Positions 17,633 through 25,665 of a stretch of 33,840 bases of DNA are shown piece after piece. Below the pieces are notes generated by a model. That model had not been told where the DNA came from, did not search any database, and was given only the letters and a program-made list of their open reading frames with translations. Location of the stretch: assembly GCA_034440155.1 (NCBI GenBank), contig JAWXBN010000022.1, positions 1 through 33,840 of the forward strand, given 5' to 3'. A program made the position numbers and the translations under genes. This DNA comes from Verrucomicrobiota bacterium (GTDB lineage: Bacteria; Verrucomicrobiota; Verrucomicrobiia; JAWXBN01). Each line of letters begins with the position of its first letter. The first letter of the stretch is position 1.

Positions 17633-18766
17633 ATGAGCCGCCCAAAGATCATTCATGATATGCCCCCGATCCGGGAGCTATGGCCTAGGCCGGAATCGCT
17701 CCGGAAAATGAAAGCGCCATTAACTCAAGCATTGGCGCAAGAGCTTCGTAAAATGATTCCGGGTTTGCAGACGGGTCAAAGCCGGGCATTTTATACTACC
17801 CGCGAAATAGCGGCGCATTTTAGAGTCGATCTCAAGGCTGTCGGGCAAGCGTGCAAATTGCTCCAGGGCGAGGGGTTATTAGTGAGGGTGAGGGGTTCGG
17901 CCACCTTGGTGTCACCTGTCCAATCACTTCCGCGCCAGAAAATCAGGGGAGTGGTGGCTGTACCAGTGTGGAGCTACGGTTTCTGTAATTTATTCGACTG
18001 GCGTCTTTTTCACATGGGTTTGGAAGAGTCCCTCCGCGGATATGATTATGTCGCCAATCTGATTTTTTTTGGGGAGGGGGACGAGGCACCGGAGAAAATG
18101 ATCAAACGGATTTTAATGCACAGGCCTGATATGATTGTTTGGTATCAACCATTGAGGAGTGTCCTGGATATTCTCCAGCGACTTTCGGATGTCGGAATCC
18201 GCCCGGTGGTCATCCCTGATAAGGGGGTGCATTTTCCTTTCAGCAGTTATCAGGTGGATAAGGTATTGGCAGCCCAAAAAGCCATGAGGGCGTGGAAAAG
18301 GGCGGGGATAAGCCGGATAAACTTTATCAGTACGGGAAAGATATCCATGGATGATGAGATTTTTCAGCAAATGACTATGACCGGGAAACTTTCGATTCCT
18401 GTCAGATGTATAGAGACCATGGCTGTGGGTCTTGCTGAGAATTTAAAAACGATGATACCGTCGGCTGACGAAGCATTTGTTATATACGACATTAATCTCT
18501 GCGCGATGTTATTCCGCCATAATGAGGCGGACTTCCGGAGTTTGATCAAAAGTAATCGTGTCCTGCTCCCGGGGCATATAGACTCTTCGAGTAACCAACT
18601 CCACGGAGTGAAGGCGGACTTTATCCTTACAGATTTGTCTTTTATGGCCGCGCAAATTGCAAAGGATATCGCCTCTCAAAACCTTCCTGCCCTGGGTTCC
18701 CCACGTGTTTTCCATGCGGAATATCTCGCCCGGGCCGAGACGGCGCAATTTGCGCGGACATATTAG
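17633..18766 (+). CDS. GntR-type DNA-binding, LacI-type ligand-binding transcriptional regulator
   Basis: This 377-residue regulator has a winged helix-turn-helix at about 30-100, reading FYTTREIAAHFRVDLKAVGQ and then LLQGEGLLVRVRGSATLVSP. This is the GntR order of recognition helix and wing. From about 105 onward a periplasmic-binding-protein-like sensor fold follows (RGVVAVPVWSYG, RPDMIVWYQPLRSVLDIL, GIRPVVIPDKG, ADFILTDLSFMAAQIAKDI). Such GntR-LacI hybrids are common in Verrucomicrobiota next to carbohydrate genes. It is divergent from the glycosidase-like gene, the likely target along with itself. Three exact dispersed 9-mers fall in this gene (17853, 18652, 18745); the last sits in the final residues (TAQFARTY). 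Confidence 0.82.
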   Translation: MSRPKIIHDMPPIRELWPRPESLRKMKAPLTQALAQELRKMIPGLQTGQSRAFYTTREIAAHFRVDLKAVGQACKLLQGEGLLVRVRGSATLVSPVQSLPRQKIRGVVAVPVWSYGFCNLFDWRLFHMGLEESLRGYDYVANLIFFGEGDEAPEKMIKRILMHRPDMIVWYQPLRSVLDILQRLSDVGIRPVVIPDKGVHFPFSSYQVDKVLAAQKAMRAWKRAGISRINFISTGKISMDDEIFQQMTMTGKLSIPVRCIETMAVGLAENLKTMIPSADEAFVIYDINLCAMLFRHNEADFRSLIKSNRVLLPGHIDSSSNQLHGVKADFILTDLSFMAAQIAKDIASQNLPALGSPRVFHAEYLARAETAQFARTY

Positions 18767-19422
18767 AATATGGCGGATGATCTATACGGGAAAAAGGAAA
18801 TGATGTTTTTGTATCTTGTTAAGTCTGCGCTTTACGGTACGAAAATCCGACACACTAAAAAATAATGTTCGGGTTCCGGTCAGTAATTGAAAAAAATTCA
18901 TCCTTCAGTTTTTTTGAAGGCGTCAAAGGCTGCATCCACATCATTTAGGAACACGAGAAAAAGCTTATCGAGATTTGTGTGCTGTCTCCTGAGAAAGTGC
19001 CTCAAAACATGCATGTCCCAGCGGATGGGTTAACGACAGAAATGGCAGGCCAGCTTTTTGATGAATACGGGCCCAACCACTCAGGCAACCCTCAAAAAAC
19101 TCCTACCACAAAGAGATTTCCTCTTTGGCCAAGGCGATCCAATCGCCCACGACCTGAATCAAAATGGTCATAGTGATCAGATGGGCGTGCGCCTGACCCT
19201 CCGCTCATCCACCCACTATGCGTCTGATCGGACTATTTATGATTGCCTAGACGTCCGCCTCACGTCTTTGCCTTCATCCGGGGCCTGATTAGAGTGCGGT
19301 TTTTGATCTGGGAGGGCAGTGCGTGCCCGCTGCCGGAAAATGACACGAGTGAAGCGGAAGATTTTTTTAAGCTTAAATTGTCGGCTGATTTGATTTATGC
19401 TTATATTTATTTCCTGTCTTAT
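18767..19422. other. Gene-poor region with possible gene debris
   Basis: These 656 bp between the regulator and tRNA-Arg hold no convincing intact gene. A hairpin CCTTCA-N7-TGAAGG lies at 18902-18920, flanked by A-rich sequence. From about 18960 to 19290, segments with coding texture shift frame (LFDEYGPNHSGNP in one, GQGDPIAHDLNQNGHSDQ in the next), as expected from a decayed gene. No parent family could be named. A segment at 19309-19334 resembles the near-palindrome at 9325-9346. Confidence 0.45.
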
Positions 19423-19498
19423 GACTCTATAGCTCAACAGGACAGAGCAGTGGTTTCCTAAACCATTTATCCCCGTTCGAGTCGGGGTAGGGTCACCA
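19423..19498 (+). tRNA. tRNA-Arg (anticodon CCU)
   Basis: The 76-nt cloverleaf folds fully. The acceptor GACTCTA pairs with TAGGGTC (one G-U). The D arm is GCTC/GAGC with GG in the loop. The anticodon stem GTGGT/ACCAT encloses TTCCTAA, giving anticodon CCT, which reads AGG. The T arm is CCCCG-TTCGAGT-CGGGG. The discriminator base is A, and the CCA end is encoded (19496-19498). A 12-bp direct repeat (TTTAAAAATTCT at 19499-19510 and 19513-19524) follows immediately. tRNA-Arg(CCU) genes are frequent integration sites, but no integrase is seen here. Confidence 0.95.
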
Positions 19499-19583
19499 TT
19501 TAAAAATTCTTTTTTAAAAATTCTGGTTTACAGGATTAGGGGTTTTCATAATAGTGCTGCCCCTTCTATGAGATGTGTCAGGA

Positions 19584-19632
19584 TCCCCTAGTGGTTGAAT
19601 CCAGAGCTCCGTAAAGGGGAAGATTTAAGGAG
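19584..19632 (+). promoter_or_regulatory. Leader hairpin and strong ribosome binding site of the SDR gene
   Basis: AAGGAG at 19627-19632 lies 6 bases before the ATG at 19639, one of the few strong Shine-Dalgarno sites in the window. Just upstream, TCCCCT (19584-19589) can pair with AGGGGA (19615-19620) around a 25-nt loop. The hairpin could be structural or regulatory. It matches no riboswitch class I recognise. Confidence 0.4.
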
Positions 19633-19638
19633 AAATCA

Positions 19639-20793
19639 ATGAATCAGCAGGATACAACCATATTATTAACAGGGTTTACCGGGGTAATCGGCAAAAGACT
19701 CGCTTATGAGCTTGCCAACCGCGGGCACAGAGTACTTTGTCCGGTCCGGGCAAAGGACGCCGCGCAACTTGCCCAACGTTTTGATGAGGTGAAAAACGTC
19801 CTGCGTGATGTGACGGCAGATTATCATTCTCAGGCCGAGTCCCGGCTTATCCCTTTTATCGGGGATATGAGGAAAAAATATTTCGGCTTGAATGAGGAGG
19901 AGATGGCCAAGCTTGGTTTTAAGGAAATCAAAGCGGTCTGGCATCTCGCGGCAGCCCTCGACCTGACCGAGACAAATAGCGCAGAAGTTTTCGAGACAAA
20001 TGTGGGCGGCTCCCTCCACCTTCTGGATTTGATGAAGGAATTCGGAGTCCAAGACATCCATTATTTTAGCACTTTTGCCGTTCATGGAAAAAAATCGGGT
20101 GGTTTGGCCAAGGAAATCATTCTCGCCGAGCCGACAGAGTTCCGGAATTCCTATGAGGAATCCAAATGGCAATCCGAAAAAAATGTCTGGGAGACAGCCC
20201 AGTCCGGGAAAATCCGTGCCGCCATCTACCGCCCGAGTATTGTTGTCGGTGACTCCTTAAACGGGCGTTATGAACAGTTTAATGCCTTTAACCATCCTTT
20301 CGACATGGCCAGTCGTTTGCGTAAACGCCTTGCCGAAAAGGAAGGAATCGATCTTGCAATAAAACCATTAGACTTCGAACTCCGTTTGCCGGGGGAGGAG
20401 CAGGCGACATTGAATATTGTGCCTTTGGATTATGTCATTGAGATCACGATGAAACTTTACGACTCCGGCCAGTGGGCCGGGAAGATCTTCCACATTACGA
20501 ATCCCACCCCGCCGAAACTGGAAGAAGTCCTGGCGGTTTTCAAACAAACCGAGCCATGGCAGGGTTTACGCTGGAGCTCATCGGTATTGAATGGGGATTT
20601 TGCGAATTCCTATGAGAAATTTGCGTTTAAACAATTAGGTTTCTTGATCCCCTACCTCATGGGTGAGGCATCCTTTGACCAGACTGAGGTCCGCAAAATC
20701 CTCAATGGGACACAACCCGAAATCAATAACTTTAAATTCATGGGGGCTATTGCAAAAAGGGCCATGATTAAGGGTTGGCAGGAATCGTATTAA
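19639..20793 (+). CDS. Extended short-chain dehydrogenase/reductase (NAD-binding 4 / thioester-reductase type)
   Basis: This 384-residue NAD(P)-dependent oxidoreductase has a Rossmann motif TGFTGVIGK (about 11-19). The SDR catalytic set comprises Ser in YFSTFAVHGKK and the YxxxK of SYEESKWQSEK. The downstream PSIVVGDSLNGRY is typical of the extended SDR group that includes thioester reductases, fatty acyl-CoA reductases and 3-beta-HSD-like enzymes (NAD_binding_4). The substrate cannot be told from sequence; acyl or polyketide thioesters are possible for this subgroup, but no carrier protein or adenylation domain is present nearby. It is preceded by a good ribosome site and followed 87 bp later by glgC. 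Confidence 0.8.
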   Translation: MNQQDTTILLTGFTGVIGKRLAYELANRGHRVLCPVRAKDAAQLAQRFDEVKNVLRDVTADYHSQAESRLIPFIGDMRKKYFGLNEEEMAKLGFKEIKAVWHLAAALDLTETNSAEVFETNVGGSLHLLDLMKEFGVQDIHYFSTFAVHGKKSGGLAKEIILAEPTEFRNSYEESKWQSEKNVWETAQSGKIRAAIYRPSIVVGDSLNGRYEQFNAFNHPFDMASRLRKRLAEKEGIDLAIKPLDFELRLPGEEQATLNIVPLDYVIEITMKLYDSGQWAGKIFHITNPTPPKLEEVLAVFKQTEPWQGLRWSSSVLNGDFANSYEKFAFKQLGFLIPYLMGEASFDQTEVRKILNGTQPEINNFKFMGAIAKRAMIKGWQESY

Positions 20794-20880
20794 AGTAACA
20801 TGCCGTATTCCATGATCCGGCAATCATTCTTATAAAATCTTCTCTTGCCTCGTTGAAAGTCTCTGCCATATTCTGACTAT

Positions 20881-22188
20881 ATGCCTACTCAGAAAAAAAT
20901 CTTTCAGATGGATAAAGTTCTTGCGGTGATTATGGGTGGGGGGCAGGGAACCCGCCTTTTTCCGCTCACTAAAGACCGGGCTAAACCAGCCGTTCCTCTC
21001 GCGGGTAAATACCGCCTCGTTGATATACCCATTAGTAATTGTCTGAATAGTAATATCCGTAAAATCTACCTTTTGACCCAATTTAACTCGGCCTCTCTCC
21101 ACCGTCATATACAGGAGACCTATAAATTCGACGCGTTTTCCGGCGGTTTTGTCGATATTCTCGCGGCGCAACAAAGTTTTGACCAGAAGTCGGGATGGTA
21201 CCAGGGAACGGCTGACGCAGTTCGTCAGAATTTTCAACATTTCGGCAATCATAAATGTGACTACGTGGTGATTTTATCCGGTGACCAGCTTTATCGGATG
21301 GACTTTAGTGAGCTAGTTACCCAACACATTGAAACGGGTGCCGATATCACCATAGCCACGATCCCGGTCAGTAAAGCCGCCGCTCCAGCATTGGGCATTA
21401 TGCAGGTGGATGATTCCCAAAAAATCGTGCGGTTTGTGGAGAAACCAAATGATCCGGATGTACTTGATTCACTAAAAATTACCCCGCCTCAACTTGAAAA
21501 ACTGGGAGAGAATCCGGGCCAGGACCTTTATCTGGCTTCTATGGGGATTTACGTTTTTAGTAAACAAGTCTTGATCGAGGCTCTCGACAATGAAAAGACG
21601 GATTTCGGCAAGAATATTATCCCTGATGCCATCTCGACAAAGAAGGTTTCTGCCTATGTTTATAAAGGTTATTGGGAAGATATCGGAACGATTAAAGGCT
21701 TTTTTGAGGCCAGTCTTGATGCCGCCTCCCCGCTTCCCCAGTTTGATTATTTTGACTCGGATGCTCCGATTTACACTCATCCCCGCTTTTTACCAGCATC
21801 GAAACTCCATGGCGCATCCTTGACCCGTGTGGTGTTATCCGACGGTTGTATTATCGGGCAGTGTTATATCGAAAATGCCCTGATCGGTATCCGCAGTATT
21901 ATCAAGGAGGGTTCTGTCCTCCGTGATGCCGTGATGATGGGTGCCGATTATTACGAAAGCGAACAGGATAAAGAGGCGAATGCCCAAAAGGGAATCCCTA
22001 CGGTAGGGATCGGTCATCATTGTCATATTACACGGGCGATCATTGATAAAAATGCCCGGATCGGTAATTATGTCCGGATTTCCCCTGAAGGAAAACCTGC
22101 GGAAATGGACGGACCAAATTTTTATGTCCGTGAAGGAATTGTATGCATTCCCAAAAACGCCGTTGTGCACGATGGCACAGTGATTTAA
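20881..22188 (+). CDS. glgC: Glucose-1-phosphate adenylyltransferase
   Basis: This 435-residue enzyme makes ADP-glucose from glucose-1-phosphate and ATP, the committed step of glycogen synthesis. The nucleotide-binding motif GGGQGTRLFPLTKDRAKPAV is at about residues 20-39. DIPISNCLNSNI and QGTADAVRQN follow, then SGDQLYRMDF with its catalytic Asp. The C-terminal left-handed beta-helix has IIDKNARIGNYV and the end NAVVHDGTVI. Wording of these motifs is closer to cyanobacterial and plant small subunits than to enterobacterial GlgC, which suggests 3-phosphoglycerate-type allostery (inference). An internal ATG at 20908 (MDKVLAVIMGG) is an alternative start; neither has a clear Shine-Dalgarno. It lies 8 bp before nadE. 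Confidence 0.95.
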   Translation: MPTQKKIFQMDKVLAVIMGGGQGTRLFPLTKDRAKPAVPLAGKYRLVDIPISNCLNSNIRKIYLLTQFNSASLHRHIQETYKFDAFSGGFVDILAAQQSFDQKSGWYQGTADAVRQNFQHFGNHKCDYVVILSGDQLYRMDFSELVTQHIETGADITIATIPVSKAAAPALGIMQVDDSQKIVRFVEKPNDPDVLDSLKITPPQLEKLGENPGQDLYLASMGIYVFSKQVLIEALDNEKTDFGKNIIPDAISTKKVSAYVYKGYWEDIGTIKGFFEASLDAASPLPQFDYFDSDAPIYTHPRFLPASKLHGASLTRVVLSDGCIIGQCYIENALIGIRSIIKEGSVLRDAVMMGADYYESEQDKEANAQKGIPTVGIGHHCHITRAIIDKNARIGNYVRISPEGKPAEMDGPNFYVREGIVCIPKNAVVHDGTVI

Positions 22189-22196
22189 ATTAAACT

Positions 22197-23855
22197 ATGC
22201 GTATCGGCATTCTGCAGATTAATACGACGGTGGGAGACATTGAAGGAAATGTCTTCCGTATATTGGTGGGATACCAAAAGGCCGTGAAATCCGGGGCGCA
22301 ACTGGTTATTACTCCCGAGCTCGCCATCACGGGTTATCCCCCACGCGATTTGCTTTATAAGGCGGCCCTCCTCCAGCGCAATTTGCGCGCGGTAGATGAG
22401 TTAGCCCAGAAAGTGGGGGCGATCCCCTTGGTCGTGGGGTATGTAGAGCCAAATGCCGCTGCCCAAGGTAATCCTTTTTATAATGCTGCGGCGGTCCTCC
22501 ATGAAGGTAAGATCGTGGCGAAACGTTTTAAATCACGCTTGCCGACTTATGACGTCTTTGATGAAGACCGTTATTTCGAGCCTTGTGAATCCGAGCAAGT
22601 CGCCCCGGTGCAAGTCGCAGGAATGACCCTTGGCATTACCATTTGCGAGGATATCTGGCTCGATGATTATCTGCCCCGCAAACTCTACGACATGGACCCC
22701 CTTGCGCAACTTGCGTGGAACGGGGTCGATGTCATTATTAATCTCTCTGCTTCCCCCTGGGTACAGGGGAAGGAACGTGTCCGCCGCGACATGCTCGGTG
22801 AGCAGGCCGCAAAACACAAAGTGCCCATCGTGTATTGTAATGCCGTCGGTGGAAATGATGAGCTCATTTTTGATGGCCACAGTATGGGGATCGACGCCCA
22901 AGGTAGCCTGATCCAGATTTGCTCCGGATTCGTCGAGGAAGTCGCCATTTGCGACATCGATAAAGCTGAAGCGATCGAATGGCTGGGGGAAAATAATGAA
23001 GAGAATTTATTTAAAGCACTCGTCTTGGGTTTAAAGGATTATGTCGGGAAATGCGGGTTTAAATCCGTGGTTCTCGGATTGAGCGGGGGCATTGATTCTG
23101 CTCTCGTGGCGACAATCGCGGCCCACGCCCTCGGCCCGAAAAATGTCCTCGGGGTTTCCATGCCTTCGCAGTACTCGAGTGATGGCAGTAAGTATGATGC
23201 GCAGGCCTTGGCGGAAAATCTCGGGATTGATTTTATGATGATCCCGATTGGTTCGCTCTTTGAGGCGTTCAAAATAAATATGAAAGATGCTTTTTCTGGG
23301 CTGAAAGAAGATACCACGGAAGAAAATATGCAGGCCCGCCTCCGCGGCATGACCTTAATGTCGTTGTCGAATAAATTTGGACACATCCTCCTGACGACGG
23401 GCAATAAAAGCGAATTAGCCGTCGGGTATTGCACACTCTACGGGGATATGTGCGGGGGACTGGCCGTGATATCGGATGTGCCCAAAACCGATGTTTACCG
23501 TTTGTCACGTTGGATCAATTTGCGCGAGGGGGGTGCGATCGAGAAAGGTTTTCCGATTCCTTTTGATTCTATCGGGAAACCGCCCAGTGCCGAGCTGCGC
23601 CCCGATCAAAAAGACCAGGACTGCCTGCCGAAGTATGATATCCTCGATGCGATCCTGAAAGCCTACGTGGAGGAGCACCTTTCCCAACCCGCCATCGTAG
23701 CCAAAGGTTTTAATCCCGATGTCGTCAAGGATGTCTGCCGTAAAGTGGACCTAAATGAATATAAGCGCAAACAAGCCGCCCCCGGCCTCAAAGCCACCAG
23801 CCTCGCGTTCGGCACTGGTAGGCGCATGCCTATTGCTCAACGTTTCAGGGAGTAG
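22197..23855 (+). CDS. nadE: Glutamine-dependent NAD+ synthetase
   Basis: The 552-residue enzyme amidates deamido-NAD+ to NAD+ in the last step of NAD synthesis. It has two domains. The N-terminal nitrilase-type glutaminase shows the Glu-Lys-Cys triad in context: TPELAITGYPPRDLL, RFKSRLPTYDVFDEDRYF, and GITICEDIWLDDY. The C-terminal ATP pyrophosphatase domain begins near 290 with the P-loop LGLSGGIDSALVATIAAH, followed by MPSQYSSDGSK and TTGNKSELAVGYCTLYGDM. The glutaminase domain means it can use glutamine as ammonia source. It starts 8 bp after glgC, so the two are probably cotranscribed. One exact dispersed 9-mer at 22378 reads RNLRA. Confidence 0.96.
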   Translation: MRIGILQINTTVGDIEGNVFRILVGYQKAVKSGAQLVITPELAITGYPPRDLLYKAALLQRNLRAVDELAQKVGAIPLVVGYVEPNAAAQGNPFYNAAAVLHEGKIVAKRFKSRLPTYDVFDEDRYFEPCESEQVAPVQVAGMTLGITICEDIWLDDYLPRKLYDMDPLAQLAWNGVDVIINLSASPWVQGKERVRRDMLGEQAAKHKVPIVYCNAVGGNDELIFDGHSMGIDAQGSLIQICSGFVEEVAICDIDKAEAIEWLGENNEENLFKALVLGLKDYVGKCGFKSVVLGLSGGIDSALVATIAAHALGPKNVLGVSMPSQYSSDGSKYDAQALAENLGIDFMMIPIGSLFEAFKINMKDAFSGLKEDTTEENMQARLRGMTLMSLSNKFGHILLTTGNKSELAVGYCTLYGDMCGGLAVISDVPKTDVYRLSRWINLREGGAIEKGFPIPFDSIGKPPSAELRPDQKDQDCLPKYDILDAILKAYVEEHLSQPAIVAKGFNPDVVKDVCRKVDLNEYKRKQAAPGLKATSLAFGTGRRMPIAQRFRE

Positions 23856-24048
23856 GGGGGGAGGAAACCGCACACTTCCGCAAATTTGAGGGGGTTCCCC
23901 GCGCTCGCCGAGAGATTTTTTGATGGAAGAATCTTTTCATGGGAGGGCCGTGAGAACGATTGAATATTATAGCTTGGCAAAAAAGCTTTTATTTCTAGGG
24001 TGTAAAAATCGTAGCTGTTTTTTTAAACTAACTAAAGAAAGATACATC

Positions 24049-24477
24049 ATGTCCACTGCCAAAAAAGGTGATAGCGTAAAAGTCCATTATACAGGAACCC
24101 TCGATAGCGGGGAGGTCTTTGATAGTTCACTCGAAAGGGAGCCCATCGCTTTCACCTTGGGTGTGGGCATGATGATCCCCGGCTTCGACAAAGGGGTGAT
24201 GGGTATGGCCGTGGGTGAAAAAAAGAAAGTTAATATCCCTTGTGACGAAGCTTATGGTCCGCACAGCGAGGATAATATGATGCAAATCCCCAAGGCCGAA
24301 GTACCTCCCGGTATGGAGCCCAAAGTCGGTATGATGGTAGAGATGCGTTCTCCCGAAGGGCATTCTGTTCCTGTGAAGATCGCCGCCATCAGTGATGAAT
24401 TTGTCACGCTCGATGGTAACCACCCTTTGGCCGGACAAGATTTGAATTTTGATCTGGAACTCGTCTCAATCGAGTAA
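24049..24477 (+). CDS. FKBP-type peptidyl-prolyl isomerase (SlyD-like)
   Basis: This is a 142-residue prolyl isomerase/chaperone. The FKBP domain is split as in SlyD: KVHYTGTLDSGEVFDSS, the FTLGVGMMIPGFDKGVMGM block, then an inserted flap-like domain (about 70-120) with PHSEDNMMQIPKAEVPP, and the closing NHPLAGQDLNFDLELVSIE. It lacks the His/Cys-rich metal-binding tail of E. coli SlyD, so a nickel role is unlikely. I chose ATG 24049, preceded by AAAGAAAG. A TTG at 23920 would add 43 residues unlike the family. The upstream gap (23856-24048) contains an AT-rich segment that could hold the promoter. Confidence 0.9.
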   Translation: MSTAKKGDSVKVHYTGTLDSGEVFDSSLEREPIAFTLGVGMMIPGFDKGVMGMAVGEKKKVNIPCDEAYGPHSEDNMMQIPKAEVPPGMEPKVGMMVEMRSPEGHSVPVKIAAISDEFVTLDGNHPLAGQDLNFDLELVSIE

Positions 24478-24513
24478 AGTTCCCACGGACTCCCGGAGAA
24501 AAGCGTAAAGCGG

Positions 24514-24557
24514 AAACTTTTTTCCGGGACCGGAAAAAGATGTTGGCCTGTGGGGAA
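24514..24557. repeat. Hairpin repeat, copy 1, left of the DinJ/YafQ locus
   Basis: A 44-bp segment beginning AAACTTTTTTCCGGGACCGG matches 25666-25708 at 37 of 43 aligned positions, with one gap. Its core TTTTTCCGG-GA-CCGGAAAAA is an inverted repeat, so the unit resembles a REP-type intergenic hairpin. The two copies are in the same orientation, about 1.1 kb apart, and bracket the toxin-antitoxin locus. Confidence 0.7.
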
Positions 24558-24687
24558 GGTGCGGTTTTTTAATGGCTGATACGTGCAGACTTCCGAAAAA
24601 AACATTCACAGATTTTTTAAGGAAGAGTAAATTAATCTGTACTGGGAAAAGTAGACACGGGATTCTCTTACGAGCGAGAATGAGAGA

Positions 24688-24990
24688 ATGACTCAATATC
24701 GAGAGATTCAGAAATTTCCTAAAGCCGACAGGATGCTGTCGGAGGCCCATTCGCTTTTGATCGATATTTATAACGCTCGAGAGAAGAAGAACGAAGTAAT
24801 CCATGGCGACGGACTTACTACGGACATAAAAGAGATCGGTGGAGCCATAGATAGGCTGCGTGTCTGCCAGAGTCACCCGATTATCTCGCTGGATGGGAGA
24901 GGGCCGAAAAATGAGCCCAACCAGTGGATGGAGCCAATGTGGTTGATTGTCATGATATTGGGGAAAAGATTCACGCTGTGTTCCAAATGA
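24688..24990 (+). CDS. Possible small hypothetical protein
   Basis: This is an open frame of 100 residues starting at an ATG (MTQYREIQKFPKADRMLSEA), with plausible codon use and helical character, ending at TGA just 15 bp before the dinJ-like gene. It has no motif I recognise and no clear ribosome site. It lies inside the repeat-bracketed island, so it could be a remnant or an accessory gene of that island. It could also be a chance frame. Confidence 0.3.
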   Translation: MTQYREIQKFPKADRMLSEAHSLLIDIYNAREKKNEVIHGDGLTTDIKEIGGAIDRLRVCQSHPIISLDGRGPKNEPNQWMEPMWLIVMILGKRFTLCSK

Positions 24991-25005
24991 AACATAATTC
25001 ACGGT

Positions 25006-25263
25006 ATGAAAACCGCAGCCATTCATAGTCGCATTAATCCTGATATCAAGGAGAGGGCAAAAGCAATCCTCTCCCACCTTGGGTTGAGTCCGACAGAGGC
25101 CATTCGGATGTTTTACACCCAGATCATCCTTCGCAATGGACTTCCCTTTTGGGTCAAGATTCCAAATGCAACTACCGTGGCTGCCATGGAAGAATCTCGA
25201 AAGGGTCACAAGTTCAAAAAGCATGATTCTCTGAACAAGCTTTTCAGGAGTAGGGACGAGTGA
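25006..25263 (+). CDS. RelB/DinJ-family antitoxin
   Basis: This 85-residue antitoxin has the ribbon-helix-helix N-terminus of the DinJ family: AIHSRINPDIKERAKAILSH, then LGLSPTEAIRMFYTQIILRNGLPF, the family's most conserved stretch. The C-terminal tail (ESRKGHKFKKHDSLNKLFRS) should wrap the toxin. The stop codon overlaps the toxin's GTG start by 4 bases, as in typical dinJ-yafQ operons. It should neutralise the YafQ-like toxin and repress its own promoter. The partner gene is frameshifted, so it may now be an orphan or kept as a regulator or anti-addiction factor (inference). Confidence 0.88.
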   Translation: MKTAAIHSRINPDIKERAKAILSHLGLSPTEAIRMFYTQIILRNGLPFWVKIPNATTVAAMEESRKGHKFKKHDSLNKLFRSRDE

Positions 25264-25533
25264 AGACGGGTTGCGAGACAAGTCAATTAAGGAAAGACAT
25301 CAAGAAGCTCCAGAAACAAGGCAAAGAACTCGCAAAGCTCAAAAGTGTTGTCATGCGCATTGTTGACGGCAAACCCCTCGAAGCACAGTATCGGGATCAC
25401 GCTTTGATCGGGCCGCTGAAAGGATCGAGGGACTGCCGTATTGAATCCGACTGGCTTTCGAGTTTATAGGACTGATGGTGATTCACTCTTTCTTGAACGC
25501 ACGGGCAGTCACGGTGAACTCTTCAAAAAATAA
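25260..25533 (+). pseudogene. Frameshifted YafQ-family mRNA interferase toxin
   Basis: YafQ toxins are ribosome-dependent mRNA endonucleases. From the GTG at 25260 the frame reads CETSQLRKDIKKLQKQGKEL, then RDHALIGPLKG, and stops at 25467-25469 after DWLSSL (69 residues; family length is about 90). Shifting frame at about 25455-25461 (one extra base in CTTTCGA) restores the rest: VYRTDGDSLFLERTGSHGEL, ending at TAA 25531-25533. The out-of-frame part holds the family's C-terminal active-site His (TGSH). In addition, the usual His of the DCHIEPDW-type motif is Arg here (DCRIESDW). The toxin is probably inactive, unless the extra base is a sequencing error. Confidence 0.85.
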
Positions 25534-25635
25534 ATTCCCTTAACACGCCTATACTCATCACGCCTCCTGCTATTTCCGCACATGACAGAGACGGCCATGC
25601 CACGAGCAACCCGTACAGGCTCCACAAATTTTTAA

Positions 25636-25661
25636 ATCTGTGTGCATCTGTGAAATCTGTG
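25636..25661. repeat. Triple ATCTGTG repeat
   Basis: The heptamer ATCTGTG occurs three times, at 25636, 25646 and 25655 (spacing 10 and 9 bp), in the gap between the toxin pseudogene and hemL, directly left of hairpin repeat copy 2. Its period equals one helical turn. It could be part of an extended intergenic repeat unit. Confidence 0.6.
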
Positions 25662-25665
25662 GATA

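Noticed and set aside
18902-18920. Hairpin CCTTCA-N7-TGAAGG as terminator of the regulator gene
   Set aside because: On the plus strand no T-run follows the stem; the T-rich side lies on the minus strand, where no gene ends.
23920-24048. N-terminal extension of the FKBP gene from TTG 23920
   Set aside because: The extra 43 residues are unlike the family, while ATG 24049 begins just before the conserved domain and has a purine-rich upstream site.
24466-25281. 271-codon open frame on the minus strand
   Set aside because: It runs antisense to the clear DinJ-type antitoxin, the hairpin repeat region and the end of the FKBP gene; its translation has no recognisable domain.
25636-25661. Repeated ATCTGTG as a CRISPR or tandem array
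   Set aside because: Unit and spacing (9-10 bp) are far too short for CRISPR and there are only three copies; no cas genes.
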